Positions 16,987 to 25,276 of a stretch of DNA of 57,123 bases are shown piece by piece. A program made the translations under genes and the position numbers. The stretch's first letter is position 1; each line of letters starts with the position of its first letter. The notes beneath the pieces were generated by a model. That model worked only from the letters and a program-made list of their open reading frames with translations. It was not told where the DNA came from and ran no database searches. Origin of the DNA: DASSYK01 sp036258315 (GTDB lineage Bacteria > Actinomycetota > Thermoleophilia > Solirubrobacterales > 70-9); NCBI GenBank assembly GCA_036258315.1, contig DATADX010000060.1, positions 1 through 57,123 of the forward strand, given 5' to 3'.

Positions 16987-17558
16987 TCCGAGCGCTGCTC
17001 GCCGGCCTTGAGGAGGCGCTCGCGGAGCTCGCGCTCGTCCTCGGGGGTGGGATCGAACTGCGCGGGATCCGGCAGCGCGTCGAGGCCCGAGAGCCCGAAC
17101 AGCCTCTCGAACAGCGTCGTGGTCGCGTAGGTGACCGCGCCGAACCGGCTCCGCCCCCGCTCCTCGATCATCCCCCGCTCGGTCAGGCTCGCCACGGCCG
17201 AGTCGGACGAGACGCCGCGGATGCGGGCGATCTCGGGCCGGGCGACCGGCTGCAGGTAGGCGACGATCGCGAGTACCTCGGCCTGCGCGTGGGTGAGCGG
17301 TGGCGTGCGCGGCTTCGCGAGCAGCCGGCGGGCGGCGTCCTCGGCCTCCGGCACCGCGGCCAGCGTGTAGCCGCCCGCGACCCTGCGGAGGCGGACGCCG
17401 CGCCCGCCCCGCTCCAGGTCCGACTCGAGGCTCTCCAGCGCCGCCGCCACGTCCTCCTCCTCAACCTCGAGCGCCTCCGCGAGTTGCGCGGCCGAGACAG
17501 GATCGCTGGACAGAAACAGGAGCGCCTCCAGCGAGGGATGGAGGCCGTTGGCGCTCAT
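16983..17558 (-). CDS. scpB: Segregation and condensation protein B
   Basis: ScpB is the winged-helix kleisin-binding subunit of the SMC-ScpAB condensin. The 191-residue protein has two winged helices: SLEALLFLSSDPVSAAQLAEAL, then LTHAQAEVLAIVAYLQPVARPEIARIRG with the conserved family core. GRSRFGAVTYATTTLFERLFGL closes the domain, and a charged tail follows. It overlaps scpA by 4 nt (ATGA), as is standard. Confidence 0.95.
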   Translation of the reverse strand: MSANGLHPSLEALLFLSSDPVSAAQLAEALEVEEEDVAAALESLESDLERGGRGVRLRRVAGGYTLAAVPEAEDAARRLLAKPRTPPLTHAQAEVLAIVAYLQPVARPEIARIRGVSSDSAVASLTERGMIEERGRSRFGAVTYATTTLFERLFGLSGLDALPDPAQFDPTPEDERELRERLLKAGEQRSE

Positions 17559-18277
17559 CCGCCCCTCACCTCGATCGGGCCGAAGGTGTCCTTCTGCGCC
17601 CAGGTCGCCTCGCCGCGGCGGTGGAGCTCGAGCAGCGCGAACAGCGTCACCGCCTGGGTGAAGCGGTCCTCGCGGCCGAATGCGGCGTCGAAATCGAGCA
17701 CCCCCGAGCCCTCGCGGAGGGCCTCCCGGATCACGCCGAGCCGGCGCTGGACCGAGACCGTGGCGCGGATGTGGGCTGTGTCGGGGTCGGGCGGCGGGGC
17801 GAGCAGCTCGCCGAGCGCGGAGCCGAGCCTGTCGGGCTCGTAGGCCTGCACCGCCGCGTCGAGCGCGGCGCGGCGCAGCTCCGGCGGCGGAGGAGCGGAG
17901 CGGTAGAGGACGCCGGCCTCGCGCTCGAAGATCCGTTCGAAGACCGCAGCGGCGTCGCGATAGCGCCGGTACTCGAGCATCCTCGCGAGCAGCTCGTCGG
18001 CGGCCTCCTGCGGGCCCAGCTCGAGGTCATCCTCCTGCCCGGGCAGCAGCAGGCGGGACTTCAGCTCGAGCAGCGCCGCGATCAGGACCAGGAACTCGGT
18101 GACGGCCTCGAGGTCCATCTCGCCGGTCTCGTCGAGGTGGTCGACGTAGGCGAGCACGATCTGTCCTAGCTCGACCTCGGCGAGGCTGATCTCCTCGCGC
18201 AGCAGGACCGCGAGCAGCAGGTCGAACGGGCCCTGGAAGACGTCGAGATCGAGCTCGAGCTGCGAGGCCGAGGTCAC
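17555..18277 (-). CDS. scpA: Segregation and condensation protein A (kleisin)
   Basis: ScpA is the kleisin that bridges the SMC heads. The 240-residue protein begins with the typical LELDLDVFQGPFDLLLAVLLREEISLAEV; LVLIAALLELKSRLLLPGQED follows at about residues 65-85, and the C-terminal winged helix has RFTQAVTLFALLELHRRGEATWAQ. The start is GTG 18277. It lies 49 bp after trpS and overlaps scpB. Confidence 0.95.
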   Translation of the reverse strand: MTSASQLELDLDVFQGPFDLLLAVLLREEISLAEVELGQIVLAYVDHLDETGEMDLEAVTEFLVLIAALLELKSRLLLPGQEDDLELGPQEAADELLARMLEYRRYRDAAAVFERIFEREAGVLYRSAPPPPELRRAALDAAVQAYEPDRLGSALGELLAPPPDPDTAHIRATVSVQRRLGVIREALREGSGVLDFDAAFGREDRFTQAVTLFALLELHRRGEATWAQKDTFGPIEVRGG

Positions 18278-18326
18278 GCGGCCACCTTAGCCACCCGCGC
18301 GGTCGCCGAGGGCGCTGGGCGGAGGG

Positions 18327-19313
18327 TCAGGCGGGGCCGATGCCCATCACCGAGCGGACCTCGGCGAGGGTCTTGGAGGCGATCGCGCGGGCCTTCTCGG
18401 CGCCCGACTCGAGCGCTTCCTCCAGCGCGCCCTCGTCGGGGCGGAGCTGCTCGTAGCGCTCGCGCACCGGAGCGAGGAAATCGACCGCCTCCGCGGCGAC
18501 GGCGCCCTTGAAGTCGCCGTACCCCGAGCCGTCGAAGTCGGCCTCGATCTCGTCCATCGTCGTCCCGCGGACGACCGAGAGGATCTCGATCAGGTTCGCG
18601 ATCCCCTCCTTGCCCTCGCCGCGCCTCACCTCCTGGCCCGAGTCGGTGACCGCGCTGCGGATCTTCTTGGTGACGGCTTCCGGCTGATCGAGCACGAACA
18701 CCGTCCCCTGCTCGCTGCCGCCGGTCGTCGACATCTTCGAGGTCGGGTCCTGGAGATCCATCACCCGGGCGCCGAGTTCGGGGATGTGGTGCTCGGGCTC
18801 GACCAGGTGCGGCCCGAAGCGGTCGTTGAACCGCCGCGCGATCTCGCGCATCAGCTCGACGTGCTGGCGCTGGTCCTCGCCGACGGGTACGGTGTCGGCC
18901 TTGTAGGCGAGCACGTCGGCGGCCTGCAGGACGGGATAGAAGAAGAGCCCGGCGGAGATGAGCTCGCGCTGCTTCGCGGACTTCTCCTTGAACTGGGTCA
19001 TCCGGTTCAGGTCGCCGTGCGAGGTGACCGAGGAGAGCAGCCAGGTGAGCTCGGTGTGCTCGCGGACGTCGGATTGGCGGAAGAGGATGCAGCGCTCGGG
19101 GTCGAGGCCGGCGGCGAGCAGGATCGCTGTCGTGTCGTGGACGTTGCGCCGCAGCACGATCGGATCCCACGGAACCGTGATCGCGTGCAGGTCGACGATG
19201 CAGTAGATCGCCGGATCGCCCTCGTCCTGGCCCGAGACGTACTGCCGGATCGCGCCGATGTAGTTGCCGAGGTGCTTCCGTCCGGTCGGCTGGATGCCGC
19301 TGAAGATCCTCAT
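18327..19313 (-). CDS. trpS: Tryptophanyl-tRNA synthetase
   Basis: A class I synthetase of 328 residues. It shows RIFSGIQPTGRKHLGNYIGA with the HLGN version of the HIGH motif, YCIVDLHAIT, AADVLAYKADTVPVGEDQRQH (tryptophan and ATP pocket) and SKMSTT as the KMSKS loop. Length is normal. The ATG lies 9 nt after a TAGACT hexamer. There is no T-box-like structure in the 112-bp divergent gap. It heads a likely operon running through scpA, scpB, the wall hydrolases, rluB and aroH to hisC. Confidence 0.97.
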   Translation of the reverse strand: MRIFSGIQPTGRKHLGNYIGAIRQYVSGQDEGDPAIYCIVDLHAITVPWDPIVLRRNVHDTTAILLAAGLDPERCILFRQSDVREHTELTWLLSSVTSHGDLNRMTQFKEKSAKQRELISAGLFFYPVLQAADVLAYKADTVPVGEDQRQHVELMREIARRFNDRFGPHLVEPEHHIPELGARVMDLQDPTSKMSTTGGSEQGTVFVLDQPEAVTKKIRSAVTDSGQEVRRGEGKEGIANLIEILSVVRGTTMDEIEADFDGSGYGDFKGAVAAEAVDFLAPVRERYEQLRPDEGALEEALESGAEKARAIASKTLAEVRSVMGIGPA

Positions 19314-19425
19314 CGCGGGCGCAGTCTAGGCAGGCCGGTCGGCCGCCGATCCGCGAAACGCTCCGATCGGTTCAGACTCGCGTGGAGGTCTCTAACGTGA
19401 CCACACCCGACGACGAGGAGCAGCG

Positions 19426-19980
19426 ATGGGCAAGGTGCGCTACTCGATGATCATGTCCGTGGATGGCTACATCGAGGACGCGGACGGCAGCTTCGCGTTC
19501 GCCGCGCCCGCGGACGATGTGCACAGGGCGTCCAACGAGGAAGCCTTGGGGGCTTCCGCATTTCTCTACGGCAGGGGCATCTACGAGGTGATGGAGGAGG
19601 CCTGGACGGCGGCCGCCAGCCGGGACGACCTGCCCGAGGTGGAAGCCGAGTTCGCCCGCGCCTACGTGGAGACGCCGAGGATCGTCTTCTCGGACACCCT
19701 CGAGAGCGCCCCCGACGGCGTGCAGATCGTGCGCCGGAGCGGCGCGGTCGCCGAGCTGACGCGCCTCAAGCAGCACACCGAGGGGCCGCTGCTGCTCGGC
19801 GGCGCCGGTCTCGCAGCTTCACTCGCGGATCAGATCGACGAGTTCAGGCTCTATGTGATGCCGGTGGCGGTGGGCGGCGGCAAGCCCTTCTTCCCCGCGG
19901 GAAAGCGGCTCTCGCTGCGGCCGGCCGGACAACGCGCGTTCGAGTCGGGAGCCGTCTTGCTGCGCTACGAGCGTCCCTGA
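19426..19980 (+). CDS. Dihydrofolate reductase-family protein (RibD C-terminal-like)
   Basis: A 184-residue single-domain protein. Its start, GKVRYSMIMSVDGYIEDADGSFAF, is typical of the RibD_C/DHFR-like family. LYGRGIYEVMEEAW and the glycine-rich GPLLLGGAGLAASLADQ (NADPH loop) are also typical, as is the C-terminal YVMPVAVGGGKPFFP. It is probably an NADPH-dependent reductase; the substrate is unknown and stand-alone members usually have no folate role. ATG 19426 follows GAGGAG by 5 nt. Confidence 0.85.
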   Translation: MGKVRYSMIMSVDGYIEDADGSFAFAAPADDVHRASNEEALGASAFLYGRGIYEVMEEAWTAAASRDDLPEVEAEFARAYVETPRIVFSDTLESAPDGVQIVRRSGAVAELTRLKQHTEGPLLLGGAGLAASLADQIDEFRLYVMPVAVGGGKPFFPAGKRLSLRPAGQRAFESGAVLLRYERP

Positions 19981-19998
19981 CGGCGTCGCAGCACGCCG
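19981..19998. terminator. Hairpin between convergent genes
   Basis: CGGCGT (19981-19986) pairs with ACGCCG (19993-19998) around CGCAGC, immediately after the reductase stop. A second small hairpin, GAGCG with CGCTC (20006-20019), follows it at the end of the MFS gene. Together they separate two convergent genes. There is no U-tract. Confidence 0.45.
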
Positions 19999-20018
19999 CC
20001 GGCTCGAGCGGCCGCGCT

Positions 20019-21644
20019 CTAGGTCACGGCCTGCTCGGGCTCGGGGCGGTCGCGTGCACGCCCGGCATCCGTGTGGCGCGAGCACTCCCCGGCGGTCGCC
20101 GCGAGCGGTACCCGCGGCTCCTCGCGCCCTTCCTCGCGGCGCGGGTTTCGCAGCCCGATCCCGGCGACGACCCCGCCGAGGACCATCAGGCCGGCCGCGA
20201 CGCCGATCCCGAGATGGAAGCCATCCTCGGCTGCGACCGTCGCTGCGGAGTCGATCGGGTCGGCCTCGGACGGGGGCAGGGCGCCGGTGTCCGGGGCGGG
20301 AAGCGGATCCGCCTTGGCGTCGTCGACCGCCTCCTGTCCCTGCGGCGAGAGCCTTACTCCCTGCAGCTCGCTGTCGAGCCTGCTCCCGAACTGGCCCGAG
20401 ATCAGCGCCCCGAGCACCGCGATCGCGAGCAAGCCCGCGACCCTGGAGACGCCGTTGTTGATCCCCGAGGCGATGCCGACATGGCGCTCGTCGACCGAGT
20501 TGAGCGCCGTGGCCGTCAGCGGCGCGACGGTCGCCGACAGGCCGACCCCGAACAGGACCAGGCCGGGCAGGACATCGGTCACGTAGTTCGGGCTGGCGTT
20601 CACCATCAGCAGGAGCAGCAGCCCGCAGCCCGCGACGATCGGGCCGACCGACATCGGCAGCCTCGGGCCCGTCGCCATCGAGAACTTCCCGAACCGGGGA
20701 GACAGCACGAACAGGAGCAGGGAGACGGGCGTGGTCGCGAGTCCGGCCTCGAGCGGGGAATAGCCCGCAGTCTGCTGGAGGAAGAGGGTGAGGTAGAACA
20801 GCGCCCCGATCAGACCGGCGTAGACGATCAACGTCTCGAGGTTGGTGACCGCGAAGTTCCGGATCTTGAACAGGCTCAGATCGAGGACCGGATACGACAT
20901 CCGCGACTCCCAGACCAGGAAGAGCGTGAACAGGACGACTCCGGCGATCAGCGGCACGTAGACGACCGGGTCGCCCCACCCGTGGGTGGGCTGCTGGATC
21001 AGCGCGAAGACGACGCCCCCCAGACCCGCCGCCGACATCACGATCCCGAGCCAGTCGATCCGGCGGTCGGCATCGGGGTCGGCGCTCTCCTCAACCGCAT
21101 CCGAGGCGATCCAGAGCGTCAACGCGATCAGGGGCACGTTCACCCAAAAGATCGCCCGCCACGAGATCGCCTCGACCAGCAGCCCGCCCCCGGCCGGACC
21201 GATCACGGTCGCGATCCCGCTCCAGGCCGTCCAGGTGCCGACGGCCCTGCCCCGCTCGTCGCCCTCGAAGGTCGCAGCCAAGATCGCAAGCGAGCCGGGC
21301 ACCAGCAGGGCGCCGGCGAAGCCCTGCAGGGCACGGCTCGCGATCAGCATCTCGGCGTTCGGGGCGAGCCCGCACATGATCGACGTGATCCCGAATCCGA
21401 CCAGCCCGACCATGAACAGCCGGCGACGGCCGAACTGATCTCCCAGCGAACCCCCGACGAGCAGCAGCGAGACGAGCGCCAGCAGGTAGGCCTCCACGAC
21501 CCACTGCTGGTCGGCGAGCCCGGCGTCGAGGTCGTCCGAGAGCGCCGGCAGCGCCACGTTCACGACCGTCGAATCGAGGAACACGATCGTCGAGCCGAAG
21601 ATCGTCGCGACGAGCGTGAACCGCTTGCGGCGGGACTCGGACAC
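20019..21644 (-). CDS. MFS drug exporter, DHA2 (EmrB/QacA) family, 14 TM
   Basis: A 541-residue proton-coupled exporter. TM1 carries the DHA signature FLDSTVVNVALPAL (motif D1), LGDQFGRRRLFMVG is motif A, and GLLVEAISWRAIFWVNVPL holds motif C and the loop that follows it. About fourteen hydrophobic helices are visible, which fits DHA2. The C-terminal 40 residues are a charged cytoplasmic tail. Substrate is unknown. The start is GTG 21644. It is followed after 41 bp by the FetAB-like pair, and convergent to the reductase. Confidence 0.9.
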   Translation of the reverse strand: MSESRRKRFTLVATIFGSTIVFLDSTVVNVALPALSDDLDAGLADQQWVVEAYLLALVSLLLVGGSLGDQFGRRRLFMVGLVGFGITSIMCGLAPNAEMLIASRALQGFAGALLVPGSLAILAATFEGDERGRAVGTWTAWSGIATVIGPAGGGLLVEAISWRAIFWVNVPLIALTLWIASDAVEESADPDADRRIDWLGIVMSAAGLGGVVFALIQQPTHGWGDPVVYVPLIAGVVLFTLFLVWESRMSYPVLDLSLFKIRNFAVTNLETLIVYAGLIGALFYLTLFLQQTAGYSPLEAGLATTPVSLLLFVLSPRFGKFSMATGPRLPMSVGPIVAGCGLLLLLMVNASPNYVTDVLPGLVLFGVGLSATVAPLTATALNSVDERHVGIASGINNGVSRVAGLLAIAVLGALISGQFGSRLDSELQGVRLSPQGQEAVDDAKADPLPAPDTGALPPSEADPIDSAATVAAEDGFHLGIGVAAGLMVLGGVVAGIGLRNPRREEGREEPRVPLAATAGECSRHTDAGRARDRPEPEQAVT

Positions 21645-21685
21645 CAGCTTCGAGTCTACGCCGGGCCGTCCGCCGTCCCGCCCGC

Positions 21686-22462
21686 TCAGCGAGCCGGGGG
21701 CTCCCGCAGCTGGTGGGCCGGCGTGAAGAAGTTCCGCCGGGCCAGCGTCGTCGCCATCAGCGCCGCGATCGCGACGGAGCCGAGCAGCGCGTAGAGGAGG
21801 ATCAGCTGCAGGCGCACGGCGTCGACAGGATCGGCGCCGGCGAGCAGCATCCCCACCATCGTGCCGGGGAAGAAGATCAGCCCGGTCGTCTTCGTCGAGT
21901 CGATCAGCGGGATCATCCCCGAGCGCAGGCTGCGGCGGACCAGCGGCTGCACCGCCTGGGTCGAGGTCGCGCCGAGCGCCAGCGCCGCCTCGATGTCCCT
22001 CGCCGACCCCCGGACATCCTCGCCGAGCCGGTTCAACGCGACCGCCGCGGCGGTCATCGAGTTGCCGATCACCATCCCTCCGACGGGGACGACGAAGCGC
22101 GGCTCGGCGTCGATGACCCCGAGGACGAGGACGAGGCCGAGCGTCGCCGCCGCCGCGACCGCGAGCGAGATCGCGAGGGGCCAGAAGGCCGCGGGCACCA
22201 GCGGCGCCCGATGGCGCGCGGTCAGGGCGCCGAAGAAGACCATCACCGCGAGCAGGGCGATCACGAAGACCGCGTTGTCCTGCTCGAAGATGAAGTTGAC
22301 CACCAGCCCGATCGCGGTCAGCTGCACGAACGAGCGCGCGACCGCGACCGCGATGTCGCCCTCGAGATCGGCCTGGCGCCAGCGCGAGGCAACGATCGCG
22401 ATCGCTACGAGGACCAGCGACGCGGCAACCTCGGTGAGGCTGATGTCGATCGGCTGACTCAG
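21686..22462 (-). CDS. fetB: ABC transporter permease, FetB/UPF0014 family
   Basis: Six or more hydrophobic helices and the UPF0014 hallmarks GGMVIGNSMTAAAVALNRL and ALALGATSTQAVQPLVRRSLRSGMIPLIDSTKTTGLIFFPGTM mark this as a FetB-type permease. E. coli FetAB is linked to iron homeostasis and resistance to oxidative stress. No ATG, GTG or TTG occurs before the first helix. CTG 22462 has GGAG 8 nt upstream, overlaps the fetA stop (CTGA), and gives 258 residues, almost exactly the E. coli length. A longer reading that runs back into fetA is not credible. Confidence 0.82.
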   Translation of the reverse strand: MSQPIDISLTEVAASLVLVAIAIVASRWRQADLEGDIAVAVARSFVQLTAIGLVVNFIFEQDNAVFVIALLAVMVFFGALTARHRAPLVPAAFWPLAISLAVAAAATLGLVLVLGVIDAEPRFVVPVGGMVIGNSMTAAAVALNRLGEDVRGSARDIEAALALGATSTQAVQPLVRRSLRSGMIPLIDSTKTTGLIFFPGTMVGMLLAGADPVDAVRLQLILLYALLGSVAIAALMATTLARRNFFTPAHQLREPPAR

Positions 22463-23157
22463 CTCCCGTTCTCCGCTGCGTTCGGGAGCCGTTCCCGCTC
22501 CGCGGCGAGGACCTCGGCCGCCGCTCCCTCGCGCACCACCCTGCCGGCCTCGACGCGGGCGACGTGGTCCGCCGTCCGCTCCGCCTGGTCGATGTCGTGG
22601 GTGACGAGCACGAGCGAGATCGCCGTCCTCGCCCGGAGGTCGTTCAGGGTCCGCTCCACCGCGGCCTTGGCGCCGGCGTCGAGTGCGGCGGTGGGCTCGT
22701 CGAGGAGCAGCACCCGCGGCTCGAGCGCCAGGGCGCGGGCGAGCATCACCCGCTGCTGCTCTCCCACCGAGAGGCGGTCGGCGGGGCGCGGCGCGAAGCT
22801 CGCGTCGAGCCCCGCGAGCTCGAGCGGGGTCCTCGAGTCGAAGCTGTGGCCCGCCAGCCGCGGGCCGAAGGCGACGTTGTCCGCCACGGTGCCCTCGACC
22901 AGGGCGGGGACCTGCGGGACCAGGCAGACCTCGCGGCGCAGCGAGAGCACCTCGCGCTCGCGGACGTCGACGCCCTCGTAGAGGACGCGCCCGGAGTCCG
23001 GGTCGGCGAGCCGGTTGAGGAGCCGCAGCACGGTGGACTTGCCGCTGCCAGACGGCCCGAACAGGCAGCTCGCTCCGACCGGCAGCCGGGCGCCGAGACC
23101 GCGAAGGACGTCCCGGCCGTCGCGCCGGTAGCGGAGATCGTCGAGCTCGAACAGCAC
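22459..23157 (-). CDS. fetA: ABC transporter ATP-binding protein, FetA-like
   Basis: A 232-residue ATPase. Walker A is GPSGSGKST at about residues 34-42, Q-loop VPQVPAL, signature LSVGEQQR, Walker B VLLLDEPTAALD, and switch His in VTHDID. It powers the FetB-like permease encoded immediately downstream. The GTG start at 23157 lies 7 nt from a TTAAAT hexamer in a palindromic gap, with no Shine-Dalgarno, so it is probably leaderless and divergently controlled with the DNA ligase gene. Confidence 0.88.
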   Translation of the reverse strand: MLFELDDLRYRRDGRDVLRGLGARLPVGASCLFGPSGSGKSTVLRLLNRLADPDSGRVLYEGVDVREREVLSLRREVCLVPQVPALVEGTVADNVAFGPRLAGHSFDSRTPLELAGLDASFAPRPADRLSVGEQQRVMLARALALEPRVLLLDEPTAALDAGAKAAVERTLNDLRARTAISLVLVTHDIDQAERTADHVARVEAGRVVREGAAAEVLAAERERLPNAAENGS

Positions 23158-23177
23158 GGCCTCGATTTAATCGAGAT
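23158..23177. promoter_or_regulatory. 20-bp palindromic bidirectional promoter
   Basis: The whole gap between two divergent GTG starts is 20 bp, and 15 of these (23161-23175) form the inverted repeat CTCGATT-T-AATCGAG. Its AT core gives TTTAAT on the plus strand, 6 nt before the ligase GTG. It gives TTAAAT on the minus strand, 7 nt before the fetA GTG. Overlapping -10 elements on both strands would drive leaderless transcription both ways; the palindrome could also be an operator. Confidence 0.45.
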
Positions 23178-24194
23178 GTGTCCGCGCCCAAGGAGAGGTT
23201 CCCGAAGGGCCTGCTGCCGATGCTCGCGAAGATGGCGCCGCTGTCCCCCGCCGAGGACGAGAGCTGGGCCTACGAGGTGAAGTGGGACGGGATCCGCGCG
23301 CTCGCCTACGCGGACCACGGGCGGTGGGGGATGCAGAGCCGGAGGCTCGAGGACGTCACCGCCCGCTACCCGGAACTGGCCGGGATCGCCGACCAGGTCG
23401 CGGATCGGGCCGCGGTGCTCGACGGCGAGGTCGTCGCCCTCGACTCGGAGGGTCGGCCGCGCTTTCAGCTGATTCAGCGCCGGATGGGCCTCAGCTCGGC
23501 CGCGGCGGTCGAGGCCCGGATGCGGGAGACGCCGGTCGACTTCGTGATCTTCGACGTCCTCCACCTCGACGGCCGCCGGACCCGGGACCTCCCGTATCTC
23601 GAGCGCCGCGAGCTGCTGCTCGGGCTCGGTCTCGACGCCCCGCGCTGGCGCGTCCCCGGACACCGGCTCGGCGGCGGGACCGAGCTGCTCGAGGCCGCGC
23701 GCCGGCAGGGCCTGGAGGGCGTCGTCGCGAAGCGCGCCGACAGCCCGTACCGCCCGGGCAAGCGCACCGGCGAGTGGATCAAGGCACGCGTCTGGCGCCG
23801 CCAGGAGTTCGTGATCGGCGGCCACATCCCCGGCGAGGGAAGGCGCGCCGAGCGCGTCGGCTCCCTGCTGGTCGGCTACTACGACAAGCGCGCCTCGGAG
23901 CTTGGCAAGCGAGAGATCCAGGAGCTGGTCTTCGCGGGCGGCGTGGGCTCGGGGCTGAAGGAGGAGGACCTCGATTTCCTCACCCGCGAGCTCGCAAAGC
24001 GGCGGCGGCCCGACAGCCCATTCGACGTCGGCGCCCCGCGCGGCCCGAAGGCGCGGCTCGCGGTCTGGTCCGAGCCGGAGCTCGTCTGCGAGGTCTCATG
24101 GACCGAGTGGACCGACGAGGGGACCCTGCGACAACCCGCGTTCAAGGGGATCCGCGACGACAAGGATCCGCGCGAGGTCGTCCGGGAGAGCTGA
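23178..24194 (+). CDS. ATP-dependent DNA ligase (LigD ligase-domain type)
   Basis: A stand-alone LigD-type ligase of 338 residues. The adenylation lysine is K35 in YEVKWDGIRAL. LDGEVVALD, VDFVIFDVLHLDG, LEGVVAKRADSPYRPGKR and EWIKARVWRRQEFVIGG are motifs III, IIIa, IV and V. The OB-fold follows with LLVGYYDKR and ends FKGIRDDKDPREVV. It seals double-strand breaks in non-homologous end joining with Ku and the polymerase encoded next. No nuclease or polymerase domain is fused. Starts at GTG 23178, only 20 bp from the divergent fetA. Confidence 0.92.
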   Translation: MSAPKERFPKGLLPMLAKMAPLSPAEDESWAYEVKWDGIRALAYADHGRWGMQSRRLEDVTARYPELAGIADQVADRAAVLDGEVVALDSEGRPRFQLIQRRMGLSSAAAVEARMRETPVDFVIFDVLHLDGRRTRDLPYLERRELLLGLGLDAPRWRVPGHRLGGGTELLEAARRQGLEGVVAKRADSPYRPGKRTGEWIKARVWRRQEFVIGGHIPGEGRRAERVGSLLVGYYDKRASELGKREIQELVFAGGVGSGLKEEDLDFLTRELAKRRRPDSPFDVGAPRGPKARLAVWSEPELVCEVSWTEWTDEGTLRQPAFKGIRDDKDPREVVRES

Positions 24195-24322
24195 GCCGCG
24201 ATGAGTTTCCGGCCCCGCACCGGTCTCAGGCGTAAGAACCCGTGCAACCGAGTGCCCGGGGAACCGGCCGGCGGGTGTCGAAGGGTACCCTCCAGGTAGT
24301 CCCAGTCGAGAGGTAGCGAGCG

Positions 24323-25276
24323 ATGGCAAGAGCGATATGGAGTGGTTCGATCAGCTTCGGACTGCTGAACGTGCCGGTGAAGCTGTACAGCGCCGTCTCC
24401 AAACAGACGATCCGGTTCCGGGAGCTTCGCGAGGACGACGGAGCCCGGGTGCGCCACAAGCGCGTCGCCGAGACGGACGGCAAGGAGGTCGCCTACGACG
24501 ACATCGTCAAGGGCTACGAGTTCGCCCCCGACCAGTACGTGACCCTGACGCGCGACGAGCTCTCCGAGCTCGATCCGAAGAAGACCCGCGCGATCGAGAT
24601 CCAGGATTTCGTCGACCTCGACGAGATCGATCCGATCTACTTCGAGCAGCCCTACTACCTCGGCCCTGACAAGGGCGCCGAGAAGGCCTACGCGCTGCTC
24701 GTCGAGGCGATGAAGGAGGCGCGCAAGGTTGCGATCGCGCGCTTCGTGCTGCGCAACAAGGAGCACCTCGCCGCGATCCGCCCGCTGGGCGACGTGCTGA
24801 CGATGGCGACGATGCGCTTCCACGACGAGGTCACGAAGCCCGAGGACCTCGACGGAGAGCTGTTCGCCGACAAGCCGGACAAGCCCGACGATCGCGAGCT
24901 CGAGATGGCGAAGCGGCTGATCGAGTCGCTCTCGACCGACTTCCAGCCGGACAAGTACCGCGACGAGTACCGCGAGGAGCTGCTCGCGATGCTGGAGCGG
25001 AAGGCGGAGGGCAAGGAGGTCGTCAGCGCGGCCAGCGAGGAGCCGGAGCCGACCAAGGCGCCCGACCTGATGGCCGCCCTCGAGGAGAGCCTCGCCGCCG
25101 TCCGCGGCGAGGGCGACGGCGCCACCGCCAGCAAGGGCAACGGCGGCGGCGGCTCGAAGCGGAAGGCGCCGGCCAAGCGCAAGGCCTCCTCGACCCGGAA
25201 GAGCTCGGGATCGGGCTCGAAGTCCTCCGGCTCGAAGGCGAAGCCGAAGAGCAGGGCGAAGGCTGGCAGCAAGTAG
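24323..25276 (+). CDS. ku: Ku homodimer protein for non-homologous end joining
   Basis: Ku binds and bridges broken DNA ends and recruits LigD. The 317-residue protein starts ARAIWSGSISFGLLNVPVKLYSA, the classic bacterial Ku opening, and continues through EFAPDQYVTLTRDEL, IYFEQPYYLGPDKGAEKAYALL and RFVLRNKEHLAAIRP. Residues beyond about 245 are not conserved and end in a Lys/Ser/Gly-rich tail, as in other Ku proteins with basic extensions that aid DNA threading. It has AGAGG before ATG 24323. A 128-bp gap separates it from the ligase gene; no clear promoter was seen there. Confidence 0.95.
   Translation: MARAIWSGSISFGLLNVPVKLYSAVSKQTIRFRELREDDGARVRHKRVAETDGKEVAYDDIVKGYEFAPDQYVTLTRDELSELDPKKTRAIEIQDFVDLDEIDPIYFEQPYYLGPDKGAEKAYALLVEAMKEARKVAIARFVLRNKEHLAAIRPLGDVLTMATMRFHDEVTKPEDLDGELFADKPDKPDDRELEMAKRLIESLSTDFQPDKYRDEYREELLAMLERKAEGKEVVSAASEEPEPTKAPDLMAALEESLAAVRGEGDGATASKGNGGGGSKRKAPAKRKASSTRKSSGSGSKSSGSKAKPKSRAKAGSK

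Noticed and set aside
19314..19425. T-box leader of trpS
   Set aside because: The 112-bp divergent gap has no specifier-loop or antiterminator sequence, and a -10-like hexamer lies 9 nt from the ATG.
20073..21794. Long open frame antisense to the MFS gene
   Set aside because: Very GC-rich DNA leaves antisense frames open. The product is Arg/Asp/Gln-rich low complexity, while the minus strand encodes a clear MFS protein.
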